From the NCBI GenBank assembly GCA_913061505.1, contig CAJXSO010000005.1:34575-98574 (forward strand): a stretch of 64,000 nucleotides of DNA. Direction: 5' to 3'. Of the stretch, positions 26,979-35,582 are shown one piece after another. Position numbers and translations under genes: made by a program. Source of the stretch: an uncultured Lutimaribacter sp. Lineage in GTDB: Bacteria; Pseudomonadota; Alphaproteobacteria; Rhodobacterales; Rhodobacteraceae. Each line of letters begins with the position of its first letter. Position 1 is the first letter of the stretch. Below the pieces are notes generated by a model. That model worked only from the letters and a program-made list of their open reading frames with translations, was not told where the DNA came from and ran no database searches.

Positions 26979-27434
26979 ATGCTGGATGATGTAGATCGGC
27001 GCATATTGCGCCAATATCAGGCCGCGCCTGAATTGCCTGCCGCCGATCTGGCCCAGCGGGCAGGTGTGACGGCCAGCACGCTTGGGCGGCGCCTGCAGCG
27101 CATGCACAGCCTTGGCGTGCTGCGCGGCCTGCGCGCCCAGGTGCATTGGCCGGCGCTGGGCTATGAGCTAGAGGTCAGCTTGCGGATCACGCTGGATAAA
27201 ACCCAAGCGCGCGCTTTCGACGAATTTCTGGCCGCCGCCCGCACGGTGCCAGAAGTAATTGAAATTCAAACATTTCTTGGGGTGGTTGATGCCCGGCTGT
27301 CGGTGATCGCCCGCGATCTGGCCCATTACCAGCAGGTCTACCGCCAGCGCATTCTTACCTTGCCCCATATCGCCGATATCGAGGCGCTGATGCATGTCGC
27401 CACCCTGAAATCAGACGAGGCGCTGCCGCTATGA
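26979..27434 (+). CDS. Lrp/AsnC family regulator, first of a coupled pair
   Basis: A 151-residue protein: N-terminal winged helix (LDDVDRRILRQYQAAPELPAAD region, then ADLAQRAGVTASTLGRRLQRM) and a C-terminal RAM domain (RTVPEVIEIQTFLGVVDARL, VIARDLAHYQQVYRQRI). The RAM motif is slightly off consensus: FLGVVDARL replaces the common TGxxDY. It starts the plus-strand unit divergent from ilvC, and its TGA overlaps the ATG of the second Lrp gene by four bases (ATGA). This favours equimolar production and perhaps hetero-oligomers. Confidence 0.88.
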   Translation: MLDDVDRRILRQYQAAPELPAADLAQRAGVTASTLGRRLQRMHSLGVLRGLRAQVHWPALGYELEVSLRITLDKTQARAFDEFLAAARTVPEVIEIQTFLGVVDARLSVIARDLAHYQQVYRQRILTLPHIADIEALMHVATLKSDEALPL

Positions 27435-27886
27435 TCGATCTGGATCAAACCGATCGTGCCCTGCTGCATGCGCTGATCGATGATGCCAGCCAAAGCGCGG
27501 GCGCGCTGGGGCGCGCCTTGGGCCTGTCGCAGCCTGCCACATGGCGCCGCCTGCGCCGGTTGCGCGACCTGGGCGTTTTGGGCACACCGCGCCTGGTGCT
27601 TGATCATGCCGCCTTGGGCTTTGGGGTCAGCGTGTTTTTGGGCGTGAAACTGGCCACCAAGGGCCGCGTCAGCCTAGAAGATTTCGAACGCGCCGTAACC
27701 GCCATCCCCGAGGTGCAAACCGTCGAACATGTGCTAGGGCTCTACGATTACCGCCTGCGCGTCGTTGCCCGCGATATCCCCGATTTCGAGCGCGTGCTGC
27801 GCCGCCGCATCATGACATTGCCCGGCGTCGGCAATGTCGAGGCCAATGTGCTCTTGTCAGAAGAGCGCCGCCCCGGCCCGATCTAG
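27431..27886 (+). CDS. Lrp/AsnC family regulator, second of a coupled pair
   Basis: Also 151 residues, with a helix-turn-helix (GALGRALGLSQPATWRRLRRL) and a RAM domain carrying VEHVLGLYDYRLRVVARDIPDFERVL, closer to the classic Lrp pattern than its neighbour. The pair probably arose by tandem duplication, but the two proteins are now quite different in sequence. The downstream aminotransferase gene starts 95 bases later with its own strong ribosome-binding site, so it is a likely target or operon partner. Confidence 0.88.
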   Translation: MIDLDQTDRALLHALIDDASQSAGALGRALGLSQPATWRRLRRLRDLGVLGTPRLVLDHAALGFGVSVFLGVKLATKGRVSLEDFERAVTAIPEVQTVEHVLGLYDYRLRVVARDIPDFERVLRRRIMTLPGVGNVEANVLLSEERRPGPI

Positions 27887-27981
27887 GGCCGCGCACTGCG
27901 ATGAATTGTATGCCATTGTAGGCTTTGCCTTTCGCGCCCGCCCGCGCTACCACCATCGCAAACCCATATCGGAGGACTAAA

Positions 27982-29109
27982 ATGACCGCACTTCTAGACA
28001 CTGTCGATCCCGATGGTCTGCTCGAATATTCCGTGGTCTTCACCGACCGATCCCTGAACCATATGTCGCAAAGCTTTCAACAGGTGATGCGCGATATCTC
28101 GGCGATGCTGGCCCAAGTTTACCATGCCGATGGCGTGGCGCTGGTGCCCGGTGGCGGCAGCTACGCGATGGAGGCGGTCGCGCGCCAGTTTGCCACCGGC
28201 GGCCATGCCTTCGTGCTGCGCAATGGCTGGTTCAGCTACCGCTGGAGCCAGATTTTCGACGCCGGCCAATTCACCGCAAAAACCACCGTGCAAAAGGCCC
28301 GCCCCGCCGGCAACAGCCCGCAAGCCCCCTTTGCCCCCGCCCCGATAGACGAGGTCTGCGCCGCCATCCGCGCCAGCGCCCCCGATGTGGTCTTCGCCCC
28401 CCATGTCGAAACCAGCGCCGGCCTGATCCTGCCTGATGACTATATCACCGCTATGGCCCAGGCTGCCCACGATGTGGGCGCGCTGATGGTGCTCGATTGT
28501 ATCGCCTCGGGCTGTGCCTGGGTCGATATGGCCGCGACAGGGGTCGATGTGTTGATCTCGGCGCCGCAAAAAGGCTGGTCTGCCTCGCCCTCGGCCGGGC
28601 TGGTGATGATGTCGCAGCGCGCCCTTGATCGGCTGGAAACCACCAGTTCAAACAGCTTTGCGCTGGATTTGAAAAAATGGCGCGCCATCATGGCCAGCTA
28701 CGAGGCGGGTGGCCACGCCTATCATGCCACCATGCCCACCGATGCGCTGCGCGCGTTCCGCGACACCATGCTGGAAACCCGCGCCTATGGGTTCGAGGCG
28801 CTGCGCCAGGCGCAATGGCAATTGGGCGATGGCGTGCGCGCCATGCTGGCCGCGCGCGGCATTCGCTCGGTGGCCGCCCCGGGCTTTGGCGCGCCGGGCG
28901 TTGTGGTCAGCTACACCAGCGACCCCGATATCCAAAACGGCAAGAAATTTGCAGCCCTCGGCATGCAAATCGCCGCCGGCGTGCCCCTGCAATGCGACGA
29001 GCCCGAAGGCTTTATGACCTTCCGCCTGGGCCTCTTTGGCCTTGATAAGCTCTACGATGTGCCCGCAGCGCTCGCCCGGCTTGAAAAGGCGCTCGATCAG
29101 GTGCTTTAA
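27982..29109 (+). CDS. Class V PLP-dependent aminotransferase (alanine-glyoxylate / serine-pyruvate type)
   Basis: A 375-residue fold-type I aminotransferase. PGGGSYAMEAVARQF binds the cofactor phosphate, HVETSAGLILP and DCIASGCAWVDM form the PLP pocket, and SAPQKGWSASP holds the Schiff-base lysine (Lys197), as in alanine-glyoxylate and serine-pyruvate transaminases. The amino donor cannot be read from sequence. GGAGGA at 27971-27976 fixes the ATG at 27982; an upstream in-frame start lacks such a site. Linkage to two Lrp regulators suggests an amino-acid substrate. A hairpin repeat follows the stop. Confidence 0.85.
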   Translation: MTALLDTVDPDGLLEYSVVFTDRSLNHMSQSFQQVMRDISAMLAQVYHADGVALVPGGGSYAMEAVARQFATGGHAFVLRNGWFSYRWSQIFDAGQFTAKTTVQKARPAGNSPQAPFAPAPIDEVCAAIRASAPDVVFAPHVETSAGLILPDDYITAMAQAAHDVGALMVLDCIASGCAWVDMAATGVDVLISAPQKGWSASPSAGLVMMSQRALDRLETTSSNSFALDLKKWRAIMASYEAGGHAYHATMPTDALRAFRDTMLETRAYGFEALRQAQWQLGDGVRAMLAARGIRSVAAPGFGAPGVVVSYTSDPDIQNGKKFAALGMQIAAGVPLQCDEPEGFMTFRLGLFGLDKLYDVPAALARLEKALDQVL

Positions 29110-29122
29110 GGCGCGTAAGCCA

Positions 29123-29166
29123 AAGGGGGGCACAGCGCCCCCCTTCATCTTGCCAAAAATACTCAC
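29123..29166 (-). repeat. Second copy of the dispersed intergenic element
   Basis: A GGGGGGC / GCCCCCC hairpin (extended by AA/TT) is joined to a reverse-complement copy of the GAGTATTTTTGGCAAGATGAAG tail seen at 19316-19340. It sits between the convergent aminotransferase and ubiH-type genes and probably acts as a shared 3' end. Confidence 0.7.
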
Positions 29167-29172
29167 ATCCCC

Positions 29173-30375
29173 TCAGCCGCGCGCGCCAAGCCCCAGTTGC
29201 ATCATGGTCCGGCGCACAGGCGCCAGGCTGTAAATGGCATCCAACCCCATGGCGCGCAGGTCGCGCAAGGGGCGCGGTGCCAGCATCGAGGCGCGGTTTA
29301 GCATATCAATGCCGGCAATGCGCGCGCGCACCTCTAGGTGGCGGCGGCGGTGATAGCTGTCTAGCATCTGCGCGCTGCCCAAATCATCGGGGTTTGCCTC
29401 GGCCAGCTCGAGCAGCACGCGCATATCGCCCAAGCTCATGTTCAGCCCCTGCGCGCCAATGGGCGGCAGCACATGGGCGGCCTCGGCCACCAGCGCCACC
29501 CGCTCGGCGCTTAGCCGTTCGGCCACTTGCGAAATAATCGGCCAGACCGTGCGCCGCGAGGCCAGCGTCAGCGGCCCCAGCAGCCCGCAGGCGCGGGCGT
29601 TCATTTCGGCCTCAAACGCCTCTTGCGGCAGTGTGGCCAGCCGCAGCACCTCGGGGCCATGTTCCATCCATACCACGGCCGAGCTGGGCTTGCCCTGATA
29701 ATCGGGCAGCGGCACCAAGGTGAAGGGGCCACCGCTGCGGTGGATCTCGGTCGAGATATTTTCATGTGGAATGGGGTGTGTAACGGCAAAGGCCAGCGCC
29801 TTTTGCCCATAACGGGTGGTTTTCACCCCGATGCCCACTGCCTGGCGCACCGCCGAATTGCGCCCATCGGCGGCAATAACCAGCCGTGCCTGGGCCGTGG
29901 CCCCACAGCTTAGCGCCACGCGGGCGTGGGCCTGGCGGGTAAAGACATCTTTGGTGCGGGTGCCGGGGCGAAAATCGACATTGGGCAGCTCTGCCAGCCG
30001 CGCCAGCATTTCGCGCCGCAGCAGCCAATTGGGCAGGTTCCAGCCAAAAGGTTTGTCGGAAATATCGCTGGCGTTGAAATCTTTCACGATGCGCGGCTCG
30101 GGCGTGTCGCCGCCGGCATCGACAATGCGCATGATCTGCAAATCAGCCGCATGGGGCGCCAGGGCCTGCCAGAGGCCCGCGCGCTCTAACAGGGCTTGCG
30201 AGGGTTGCAAAAACGCGGTGGTGCGCAGGTCGGCGCCGGGGGCATCGCGCTCGGTGATGGGGGGCTCGGGATCGACGCAGATCACGCGAAACCCGGCGCT
30301 GCCAAACAGCGCCGCGGCGGTCAGCCCGGCGACACCGCCGCCAGACACAACGATATCTGTCTCAAGAATGCTCAT
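29173..30375 (-). CDS. UbiH/UbiF-type FAD-dependent hydroxylase
   Basis: A 400-residue flavoprotein monooxygenase of the UbiH/Coq6 family, which hydroxylates the ubiquinone ring at the inner membrane. Motifs: DIVVSGGGVAGLTAAALFG (FAD dinucleotide fold), VIAADGRNSAVRQ (the DG motif), and VALVAEAAHVLPPIGAQGLNMSL (the GD-type ribityl-binding motif, here with EAAH). Which ring position is used cannot be told; Rhodobacterales enzymes of this family can be regioselectively broad. The ATG at 30375 is preferred over one 21 bases upstream because it directly precedes the fold (MSILETDIVVSGGG). The small membrane protein gene is 90 bases upstream on the same strand. Confidence 0.88.
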   Translation of the reverse strand: MSILETDIVVSGGGVAGLTAAALFGSAGFRVICVDPEPPITERDAPGADLRTTAFLQPSQALLERAGLWQALAPHAADLQIMRIVDAGGDTPEPRIVKDFNASDISDKPFGWNLPNWLLRREMLARLAELPNVDFRPGTRTKDVFTRQAHARVALSCGATAQARLVIAADGRNSAVRQAVGIGVKTTRYGQKALAFAVTHPIPHENISTEIHRSGGPFTLVPLPDYQGKPSSAVVWMEHGPEVLRLATLPQEAFEAEMNARACGLLGPLTLASRRTVWPIISQVAERLSAERVALVAEAAHVLPPIGAQGLNMSLGDMRVLLELAEANPDDLGSAQMLDSYHRRRHLEVRARIAGIDMLNRASMLAPRPLRDLRAMGLDAIYSLAPVRRTMMQLGLGARG

Positions 30376-30465
30376 GGCCCATGCCTCCTGCGGCAAAGAT
30401 AGGCCGTTGGGGCCGGGGTTCCAAGCGCCATTGCCATGGCCACCCCCCGCGCCCCTTTGCCGCGC

Positions 30466-30687
30466 CTAGCCGCGCGAGATCAGGATCAAGATCACATACA
30501 TCACCGGCACCATGGCCAGCGCTGGAATGTAAAGCCCCGGAACACCCCAGGTGAAAATCGCCAGCCCCCAGGCCAAGAGCGCCACCAACACAGCCAAAAA
30601 CAGGGCTTTTTCGGTGGCTGTTGTTTTTGTTGTGCCTGCAGCGTTGGTGCCATCGGCTGCGTGGGTTTGGGATGTGGCTGCGCTCAT
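30466..30687 (-). CDS. Small membrane protein of unknown function
   Basis: 73 residues: a Thr/Ala-rich, soluble N-terminus (MSAATSQTHAADGTNAAG) then two hydrophobic segments (ALFLAVLVALLAWGLAIFTW and LYIPALAMVPVMYVILILIS) joined by GVPG. I do not recognise a named family. An in-frame ATG 45 bases upstream exists, but the start at 30687 gives the cleaner protein. It precedes the ubiH-type gene on the same strand by 90 bases and might be co-transcribed. Confidence 0.65.
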   Translation of the reverse strand: MSAATSQTHAADGTNAAGTTKTTATEKALFLAVLVALLAWGLAIFTWGVPGLYIPALAMVPVMYVILILISRG

Positions 30688-30793
30688 ATCTGGGGCGTCC
30701 TTTCGCGGTTTTGATGCTGCAGGACATAACATTCAATTTTGTGAATGAAATGGGCAGATTGACGCATCGCAGCAAATCGCCACCCAAACCCAT

Positions 30794-30836
30794 GGGGCCG
30801 TGGGTTGGGGGCGTGGGTTGGGGGCTGGGGTTGGGG
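30794..30836 (+). repeat. G-run cluster with quadruplex potential
   Basis: Seven runs of 3-5 guanines occur in 43 bases, separated by 2-4 bases, including the direct repeat GTGGGTTGGGGGC. The tract lies about 20 bases beyond the stop of the minus-strand nucleotidase gene, in a 170-base non-coding gap (30688-30857) with no other recognisable feature. The G-rich strand is the plus strand, so the nucleotidase transcript would carry the C-rich complement. Confidence 0.75.
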
Positions 30837-30857
30837 CCAGCCGGGCGGGCGCATGGG

Positions 30858-31502
30858 CTAGCGCAGCTGCGCCAAAAACCCGGCCAGATCGTTGGTGTGG
30901 TGGTGAATATGGGGGGCGGGCAGGGGCGCAGGCGCCACCAAGACGGTGCGCATGCCCATGGCATGGGGGGCGGCCAGATTGCGCGGATCATCCTCGAACA
31001 TGGCGGCGGTGCGGGTATCTATGCCATCGCGGCTAAAAACCTGCTCGAAAGCTTCGCGCTCGGGCTTGGGGCGAAAACTGGCATGTTCCACGCCGTAGAT
31101 GGCATCAAACAGCCCCGACAGCCCCCGCGCGGCCAGCACATTTCGCGCATAGGGGGCCGAGCCATTGGTATAGATAATCCGCCGCCCTGGCAGGGCTGCG
31201 ATTTCGTGGGCCAGTGCCGGGTCGGGCGCCAGCACGCTGAAATCGATGTCATGCACCTCGTGCAGATAGGGTTCGGGATCGATCTGGTGTTCGCGCATCA
31301 GCCCGGCCAGGGTGGTGCCATAGCGCGCCCAATAGGTTTTGCGCAGGTGGTTGGCTTGGGTGTGCTCCACGCCCAATTGGCGCATCACATACTGCGTCAT
31401 GCGCTGTTCGATCTGATCAAACAGGCGCATTTCTGGCGGGTATAGGGTGTTGTCTAGGTCAAACACCCATGTTCTGACGTGGCTAAACTGATCGCGCGGC
31501 AT
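30858..31502 (-). CDS. Pyrimidine 5'-nucleotidase (HAD superfamily)
   Basis: A 214-residue HAD phosphatase: motif I FDLDNTLYP (residues about 13-21), motif II IIYTNGS, motif III lysine in RPKPEREAF, motif IV FEDDPRNL. The wording NTLYP and the cap helix pattern match the Sdt1/Phm8-like pyrimidine 5'-nucleotidase family, which dephosphorylates UMP/CMP. The frame is open 192 bases upstream into the GntR promoter, but MPRDQFSHVRTWVFDLDNT at 31502 is the natural start. It diverges from the GntR gene. Confidence 0.87.
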   Translation of the reverse strand: MPRDQFSHVRTWVFDLDNTLYPPEMRLFDQIEQRMTQYVMRQLGVEHTQANHLRKTYWARYGTTLAGLMREHQIDPEPYLHEVHDIDFSVLAPDPALAHEIAALPGRRIIYTNGSAPYARNVLAARGLSGLFDAIYGVEHASFRPKPEREAFEQVFSRDGIDTRTAAMFEDDPRNLAAPHAMGMRTVLVAPAPLPAPHIHHHTNDLAGFLAQLR

Positions 31503-31626
31503 GGGGGCCACGCTAGTGCCCCGGGCGCGGCGGCACAAGGTGGCATGGCCCGTTCGCGGCGATTTGTGGCCTTGATTTTGCGCTCTTGCAGCGGCTAGGG
31601 TTGCCCGTCTGATCAAAGGGGGCACT

Positions 31627-32280
31627 ATGGCCGAGCTTAAGCCAACCCAAAAAGATGCGTATACGCTGATACTTGAGGCCATCGACAGCGGCACCTACCG
31701 CCCGGGCGATCGCCTGGTGGAAAGCGAGTTGGCAGATCGTTTTGGCGTATCGCGCACGCCCATCCGCGAGGCGCTGCAGCGGCTAGAGACGCAATCGCTG
31801 CTTACCCGCGATGGCCGCTCGTTGATTGTGGCCTCGCTCGATCACAACCAACTGTCCGAGCTTTACGTCGTGCGCGCCGAGCTAGAGGGGCTGGCCGCGC
31901 GGCTGGCTGCGCGCCATGCCACCCAAGAAGAGGTGCGGGTGCTGCGCGATATGGTCGAGGAAGACCGCGCGCTGATCGATCAACCCAAGGCGCTCAGCCG
32001 GGCCAACAGGCGCTTTCACAAGCAAATTCATCTGGCCTCGCACAACCGCTATCTGGTGCAACAGCTGGATCTTGTGCACCGCTCGATGGCGCTGATGGCC
32101 ACCACCTCGCTGGCAGCCGAAGGCCGCGGCCAAGATGCGCTGGCCGAACATGATGCCATTGTGGCCGCAATTGCGGGGCGCGAGGAAGACACCGCCTACC
32201 ACGCGCTGCGCGATCATATTTCCAAGGCGTTTATCACCCGGCTCAAGCTTGATTCAGGCTCGATCAAGGGGATCGAATGA
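31627..32280 (+). CDS. GntR-family transcriptional regulator (FCD/FadR subfamily)
   Basis: 217 residues: an N-terminal winged helix (YRPGDRLVESELADRFGVSRT, then PIREALQRLETQSLL) and an all-helical FCD ligand domain (NRRFHKQIHLASHN and the His-containing AEHDAIVAAI) with the usual metal/acid-binding histidines. Ligand unknown; such proteins commonly repress catabolic operons. Its 3' end overlaps the convergent glycosyltransferase gene by 17 bases, so each transcript is antisense to the other there. The neighbouring nucleotidase is divergently transcribed from a 124-base gap. Confidence 0.88.
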   Translation: MAELKPTQKDAYTLILEAIDSGTYRPGDRLVESELADRFGVSRTPIREALQRLETQSLLTRDGRSLIVASLDHNQLSELYVVRAELEGLAARLAARHATQEEVRVLRDMVEEDRALIDQPKALSRANRRFHKQIHLASHNRYLVQQLDLVHRSMALMATTSLAAEGRGQDALAEHDAIVAAIAGREEDTAYHALRDHISKAFITRLKLDSGSIKGIE

Positions 32281-34171
32281 TGCGCAGCGACAGGCCGTGT
32301 CGGGTTTTGTCCCAGTAAAACGGGGCGCAAACAAGTTCCCACAGCGCTTTGTAGGCGGCCAGGCTGCCCATCAGGAAATAGAGCGGCATCAGTGGCACCC
32401 AAAGCAGCAAGTGGCGGTGCGCGCGCCCGCGCACGGCGATCAACCCGGCGCAAAGCGTGATCAATTCGACCCCTACAAAGATTTGGCCCATCACCAATAA
32501 GATGCCCGGCGATACCTGCCCCTGCAGCGGGTGCGACAGGCCCAGCAAGATCAGCCAAAACGACCAAAACAGCGGTGCCAGCATGAATTGCGACAAAGCG
32601 GTGATGAAATGCGCCTGCATTCCCAAAAACCGCCACAGGCCCAATTGCCGGCGCAGCAAAAGCGGGTGGCGCATATGCACCAGCCACGTCACCATATAGC
32701 CCTTTAGCCAGCGCGAGCGTTGCCGCACCCAGGGCAGGGGCGCGCAATTGGCCTCTTCGTGGGTGGTTGTGGGCATCATCTGCGTGCGATACCCGTGCCG
32801 CGCCAGCCGAAAGCCCAGATCGGCGTCTTCGGTCACGTTATGGGCATCCCAGCCGCCCAGCCCCTCCAGCACATCGCGGCGGCAAAACAAGGTGGTGCCG
32901 CCCAGCGGAATGGCCATGCCCAGCCGCGCCATGCCCGGCAGGATCAGGCGAAACCAGGTGGCATATTCGATGGTAAAACAGCGCGCCATGGCGTTTTGGC
33001 GGGGGTTATAATAATCCAGCACGCCTTGCAGGCAGGCCACATCGCGCCCGGCATGGGCAAATTCTGCGGCCACAACCCGCAATTGGTTGGGGGCGGGGGC
33101 GTCTTCGGCATCCCATATGCCGATGATATCGCCATGGCAGAAATCCAGCGCGTAATTCATCGCGCGCGGCTTGGTACGGGGGCGGCCATTGGGCACGCTC
33201 ACCATGCGGATCCACGCGGGCAGGGGCGTGCGCTGCAGCGCATTTTGGGTCAGCGCGTCGGTCTCTTCCAGCACCAGCACAATATCCAGCCTGTCGCGCG
33301 GGTAATCCAGGCGGTTAAGGTGGTGCAGCAGGTGATCGGCAATATCGGTTTCGCGAAACAACGGCACCAAAACCGAGATCACGGGCAGCTGCGCCTCGGC
33401 CACAGCGGGCGGTGTGGCACGGGCTGGGGCAGGGGCCAAAAGATGGGCCAGCGTTGCGGCGGTTTTCAACAGCGCGGCCACGATCAGCGTGAACACCGCC
33501 CAAACCGTAACCGCCAGCAGCATGCCCATGGGAAAGGCCCAAATCAGCGCCAGGCAGGCCGTTACCGCCAGCGCGATGGCCGCCAGCCTAAGGCGCGGGC
33601 GCTGGCCCCAGCTGCGGCAGCTTTCAAGGCTGGGCACCCGCGTCAGGGCGGCTTGGGCCAATGTTTTGCGAAAGGCTGCCGCGATCTGGTTTTGCACATC
33701 GGCTTGCGGGGCCAGCTGCACGGGCACCCCCTGCCATGCCGCGGGCAAAGCGGGCGGCGGGGCCTGGGTGCGATCGCCCATAACCAGCAGCTTGGCGCCT
33801 GTTTCGCTGTGCACAAGCGGCAAAAGCGCGTGTTTCAGGCAGGTTTGCGGGCCAAGCGCCTGGATCAGCGCCAGCGCGGGCTGATGCGCCTGCAACGCGG
33901 CTTGCAGGCCGTTGGGTGATGTTTGGGCAGATGTTTGCCCCGCGGGTTGCACCCGCGCGGCCCCCCGCGCCAGCTGTCGCGCCAAGCTGGCCGCTTTGGG
34001 GCCAATCGGGGGGCCGCTATTTGGGCCAGTATCGCGCCTGCCATCCCACAGCTGCCCCAATTGCGGCGCCCGCTGCGCGCCCGGATGCAGGCGCGGGGGC
34101 GGCACAGGCCCATTTGGCCCGTTTGGCCCAGTTATACTGTCAGAAATGCCCACCTGCCCGTGCTTTGCCAT
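32264..34171 (-). CDS. Family 2 membrane glycosyltransferase with an N-terminal extension
   Basis: About 635 residues from the ATG at 34171 (a GTG at 34180 is possible). The first 200 residues are Pro/Gly/Ala-rich, then a segment QALGPQTCLKHALLPLVHSETGAKLLVMG that resembles the start of a GspE/MshEN-type domain; then two membrane helices, and a GT2 catalytic domain with DAEDAP (D-x-D equivalent), TEDADLG and QRSRWLKGY (Q-x-x-RW), as in processive cellulose/hyaluronan synthases; C-terminal helices end it. It should polymerise or transfer sugars across the inner membrane; the product is unknown. A consensus-like CtrA site lies 43 bases upstream, suggesting cell-cycle or motility-linked control. 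Confidence 0.83.
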   Translation of the reverse strand: MAKHGQVGISDSITGPNGPNGPVPPPRLHPGAQRAPQLGQLWDGRRDTGPNSGPPIGPKAASLARQLARGAARVQPAGQTSAQTSPNGLQAALQAHQPALALIQALGPQTCLKHALLPLVHSETGAKLLVMGDRTQAPPPALPAAWQGVPVQLAPQADVQNQIAAAFRKTLAQAALTRVPSLESCRSWGQRPRLRLAAIALAVTACLALIWAFPMGMLLAVTVWAVFTLIVAALLKTAATLAHLLAPAPARATPPAVAEAQLPVISVLVPLFRETDIADHLLHHLNRLDYPRDRLDIVLVLEETDALTQNALQRTPLPAWIRMVSVPNGRPRTKPRAMNYALDFCHGDIIGIWDAEDAPAPNQLRVVAAEFAHAGRDVACLQGVLDYYNPRQNAMARCFTIEYATWFRLILPGMARLGMAIPLGGTTLFCRRDVLEGLGGWDAHNVTEDADLGFRLARHGYRTQMMPTTTHEEANCAPLPWVRQRSRWLKGYMVTWLVHMRHPLLLRRQLGLWRFLGMQAHFITALSQFMLAPLFWSFWLILLGLSHPLQGQVSPGILLVMGQIFVGVELITLCAGLIAVRGRAHRHLLLWVPLMPLYFLMGSLAAYKALWELVCAPFYWDKTRHGLSLRIIRSP

Positions 34172-34213
34172 CCGATCCACCCATGTTTTGGATCGGTTGT
34201 CGCCCGGGCAGGG

Positions 34214-34229
34214 TTAACGCGTGGTTAAC
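34214..34229 (-). promoter_or_regulatory. CtrA-type binding site upstream of the glycosyltransferase
   Basis: The sequence is TTAA-N7-TTAAC on the plus strand and, because it is nearly palindromic, also TTAA-N7-TTAAC on the minus strand. That equals the CtrA consensus known from alphaproteobacteria. It ends the 106-base gap between the glycosyltransferase start and the carA stop, so it can only serve the glycosyltransferase. Confidence 0.7.
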
Positions 34230-34277
34230 GCCTGCGCAGTCGTGCTGCGGTCTTGGCGTTTTACTGTCTTGTCGGCG

Positions 34278-35441
34278 TTACTGCGCGGCGCGGGCGGCCA
34301 TCGAGGCGGCAAAGCGTTCAAACAGGTAAAAGCTGTCTTGCGGCCCGGGCGAGGCCTCGGGGTGGTATTGCACCGAAAACACCGGCCGGTCGCGCATGCG
34401 CAGCCCGCAGTTCGAGCCGTCAAAAAGCGAGACATGGGTTTCCAGCACGCCCTCGGGCAGGGTTTGGCTGTCAACCGCAAAGCCGTGGTTCATGCTGGTG
34501 ATTTCGACCTTGCCGGTTTCCAGGTCTTTAACCGGGTGGTTGGCGCCGTGGTGGCCGTGGTTCATCTTGATGGTTTTGCCGCCCAGCGCCAAGGCCAGCA
34601 TTTGGTGCCCAAGGCAGATGCCAAAAATCGGCAGATCTGTTTGATCAAGAATGCTGCGGATCATCGGCACGGCGTAGCTACCGGTGGCGGCCGGGTCGCC
34701 GGGGCCGTTCGACAAGAACACGCCATCGGGGGCATGGGCCAGCACCTCGTCAGCGGTGGCAGAGGCGGGCAGCACGGTGACGTCGCAACCGGCCGAGGCA
34801 AGGCACCGCAGGATATTGCGCTTGGCGCCGAAATCGACGGCAACCACCTTGAACTTGGGGTTTTCCTGGCGGGTGTGGCCCTCGGGCCAGGCCCAGCGCA
34901 TTTCATCCCAGCGGTAGGATTGGGCGCAGGTCACGTCTTTGGCCAGATCCAGCCCCTCGAGCCCGGAAAAGCCGCGCGCACGCGCCACCAGCGCCTCGAT
35001 GTCAAAGATGCCTTCGGGGTTATGGCACAGCGCCACATGCGGCGCGCCCTGTTGGCGAATGGCGCGTGTCAGGCGGCGGGTGTCGATGCCACCGATGGCG
35101 ATACGCCCGCGCCGATGCAGCCAGGGCGAAAGATGCTCTGCCGCGCGCCAGTTGCTGGGCTCTGTCGGGTCCCATTTCACCACCATGCCCGCGGCCACCG
35201 GATCGGCGGTTTCATCATCGTCGGGGTTTACGCCCACATTGCCGACATGGGGAAAGGTAAAGGTGACAACCTGCCCGGCATACGAGGGGTCTGTCATAAT
35301 TTCCTGATACCCCGTCATGGCGGTGTTAAAGCAAAGCTCTGCCTCTGTCGTGCCCGTGGCACCAAAGCCGCGGCCGTAAAACACTGTGCCATCAGCAAGC
35401 GCAAGGCAGGCGGTTGGGCGGGGGGCAGATGTTTGCGACAT
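34278..35441 (-). CDS. carA: Carbamoyl-phosphate synthase small subunit
   Basis: The glutaminase subunit that feeds ammonia to CarB for arginine and pyrimidine synthesis. 387 residues: the N-terminal domain ([20 protein letters not shown]) and the class I amidotransferase domain with the nucleophile in [16 protein letters not shown] and the His/Glu pair in [11 protein letters not shown]. The ATG at 35441 is preceded by GAGGA on the minus strand; the longer frame is not needed. It diverges from the yqeY-like gene, an order I associate with Rhodobacterales. carB is not in the window. Confidence 0.96.
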   Translation of the reverse strand: MSQTSAPRPTACLALADGTVFYGRGFGATGTTEAELCFNTAMTGYQEIMTDPSYAGQVVTFTFPHVGNVGVNPDDDETADPVAAGMVVKWDPTEPSNWRAAEHLSPWLHRRGRIAIGGIDTRRLTRAIRQQGAPHVALCHNPEGIFDIEALVARARGFSGLEGLDLAKDVTCAQSYRWDEMRWAWPEGHTRQENPKFKVVAVDFGAKRNILRCLASAGCDVTVLPASATADEVLAHAPDGVFLSNGPGDPAATGSYAVPMIRSILDQTDLPIFGICLGHQMLALALGGKTIKMNHGHHGANHPVKDLETGKVEITSMNHGFAVDSQTLPEGVLETHVSLFDGSNCGLRMRDRPVFSVQYHPEASPGPQDSFYLFERFAASMAARAAQ

Positions 35442-35527
35442 GGGGGAATCCTCGTGGCGGCCAAATTGGCGTGTTCCTATGGCCCCACGCCCCACAGGTC
35501 AAGGGTGCAACGGCTGTTGTCAGCGAC

Positions 35528-35539
35528 GGCATTAATGCC
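35528..35539. promoter_or_regulatory. Perfect 12-base palindrome in the carA / yqeY divergent promoter
   Basis: GGCATTAATGCC lies in the 141-base gap, 43 bases before the yqeY-like ATG and 87 bases from carA. It is a plausible dimeric-regulator site, but I do not recognise which protein would bind. Confidence 0.35.
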
Positions 35540-35582
35540 TATTTACACGCATCCAGGACCGAACGGGAAAACGGAGCCAGCG

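Noticed and set aside
26979..27886. Tandem Lrp-like pair as siroheme decarboxylase (NirDL/AhbAB)
   Set aside because: Those proteins also occur as tandem Lrp-like pairs, but here the second has a regular RAM signature and no heme genes are near; ordinary regulators fit better.
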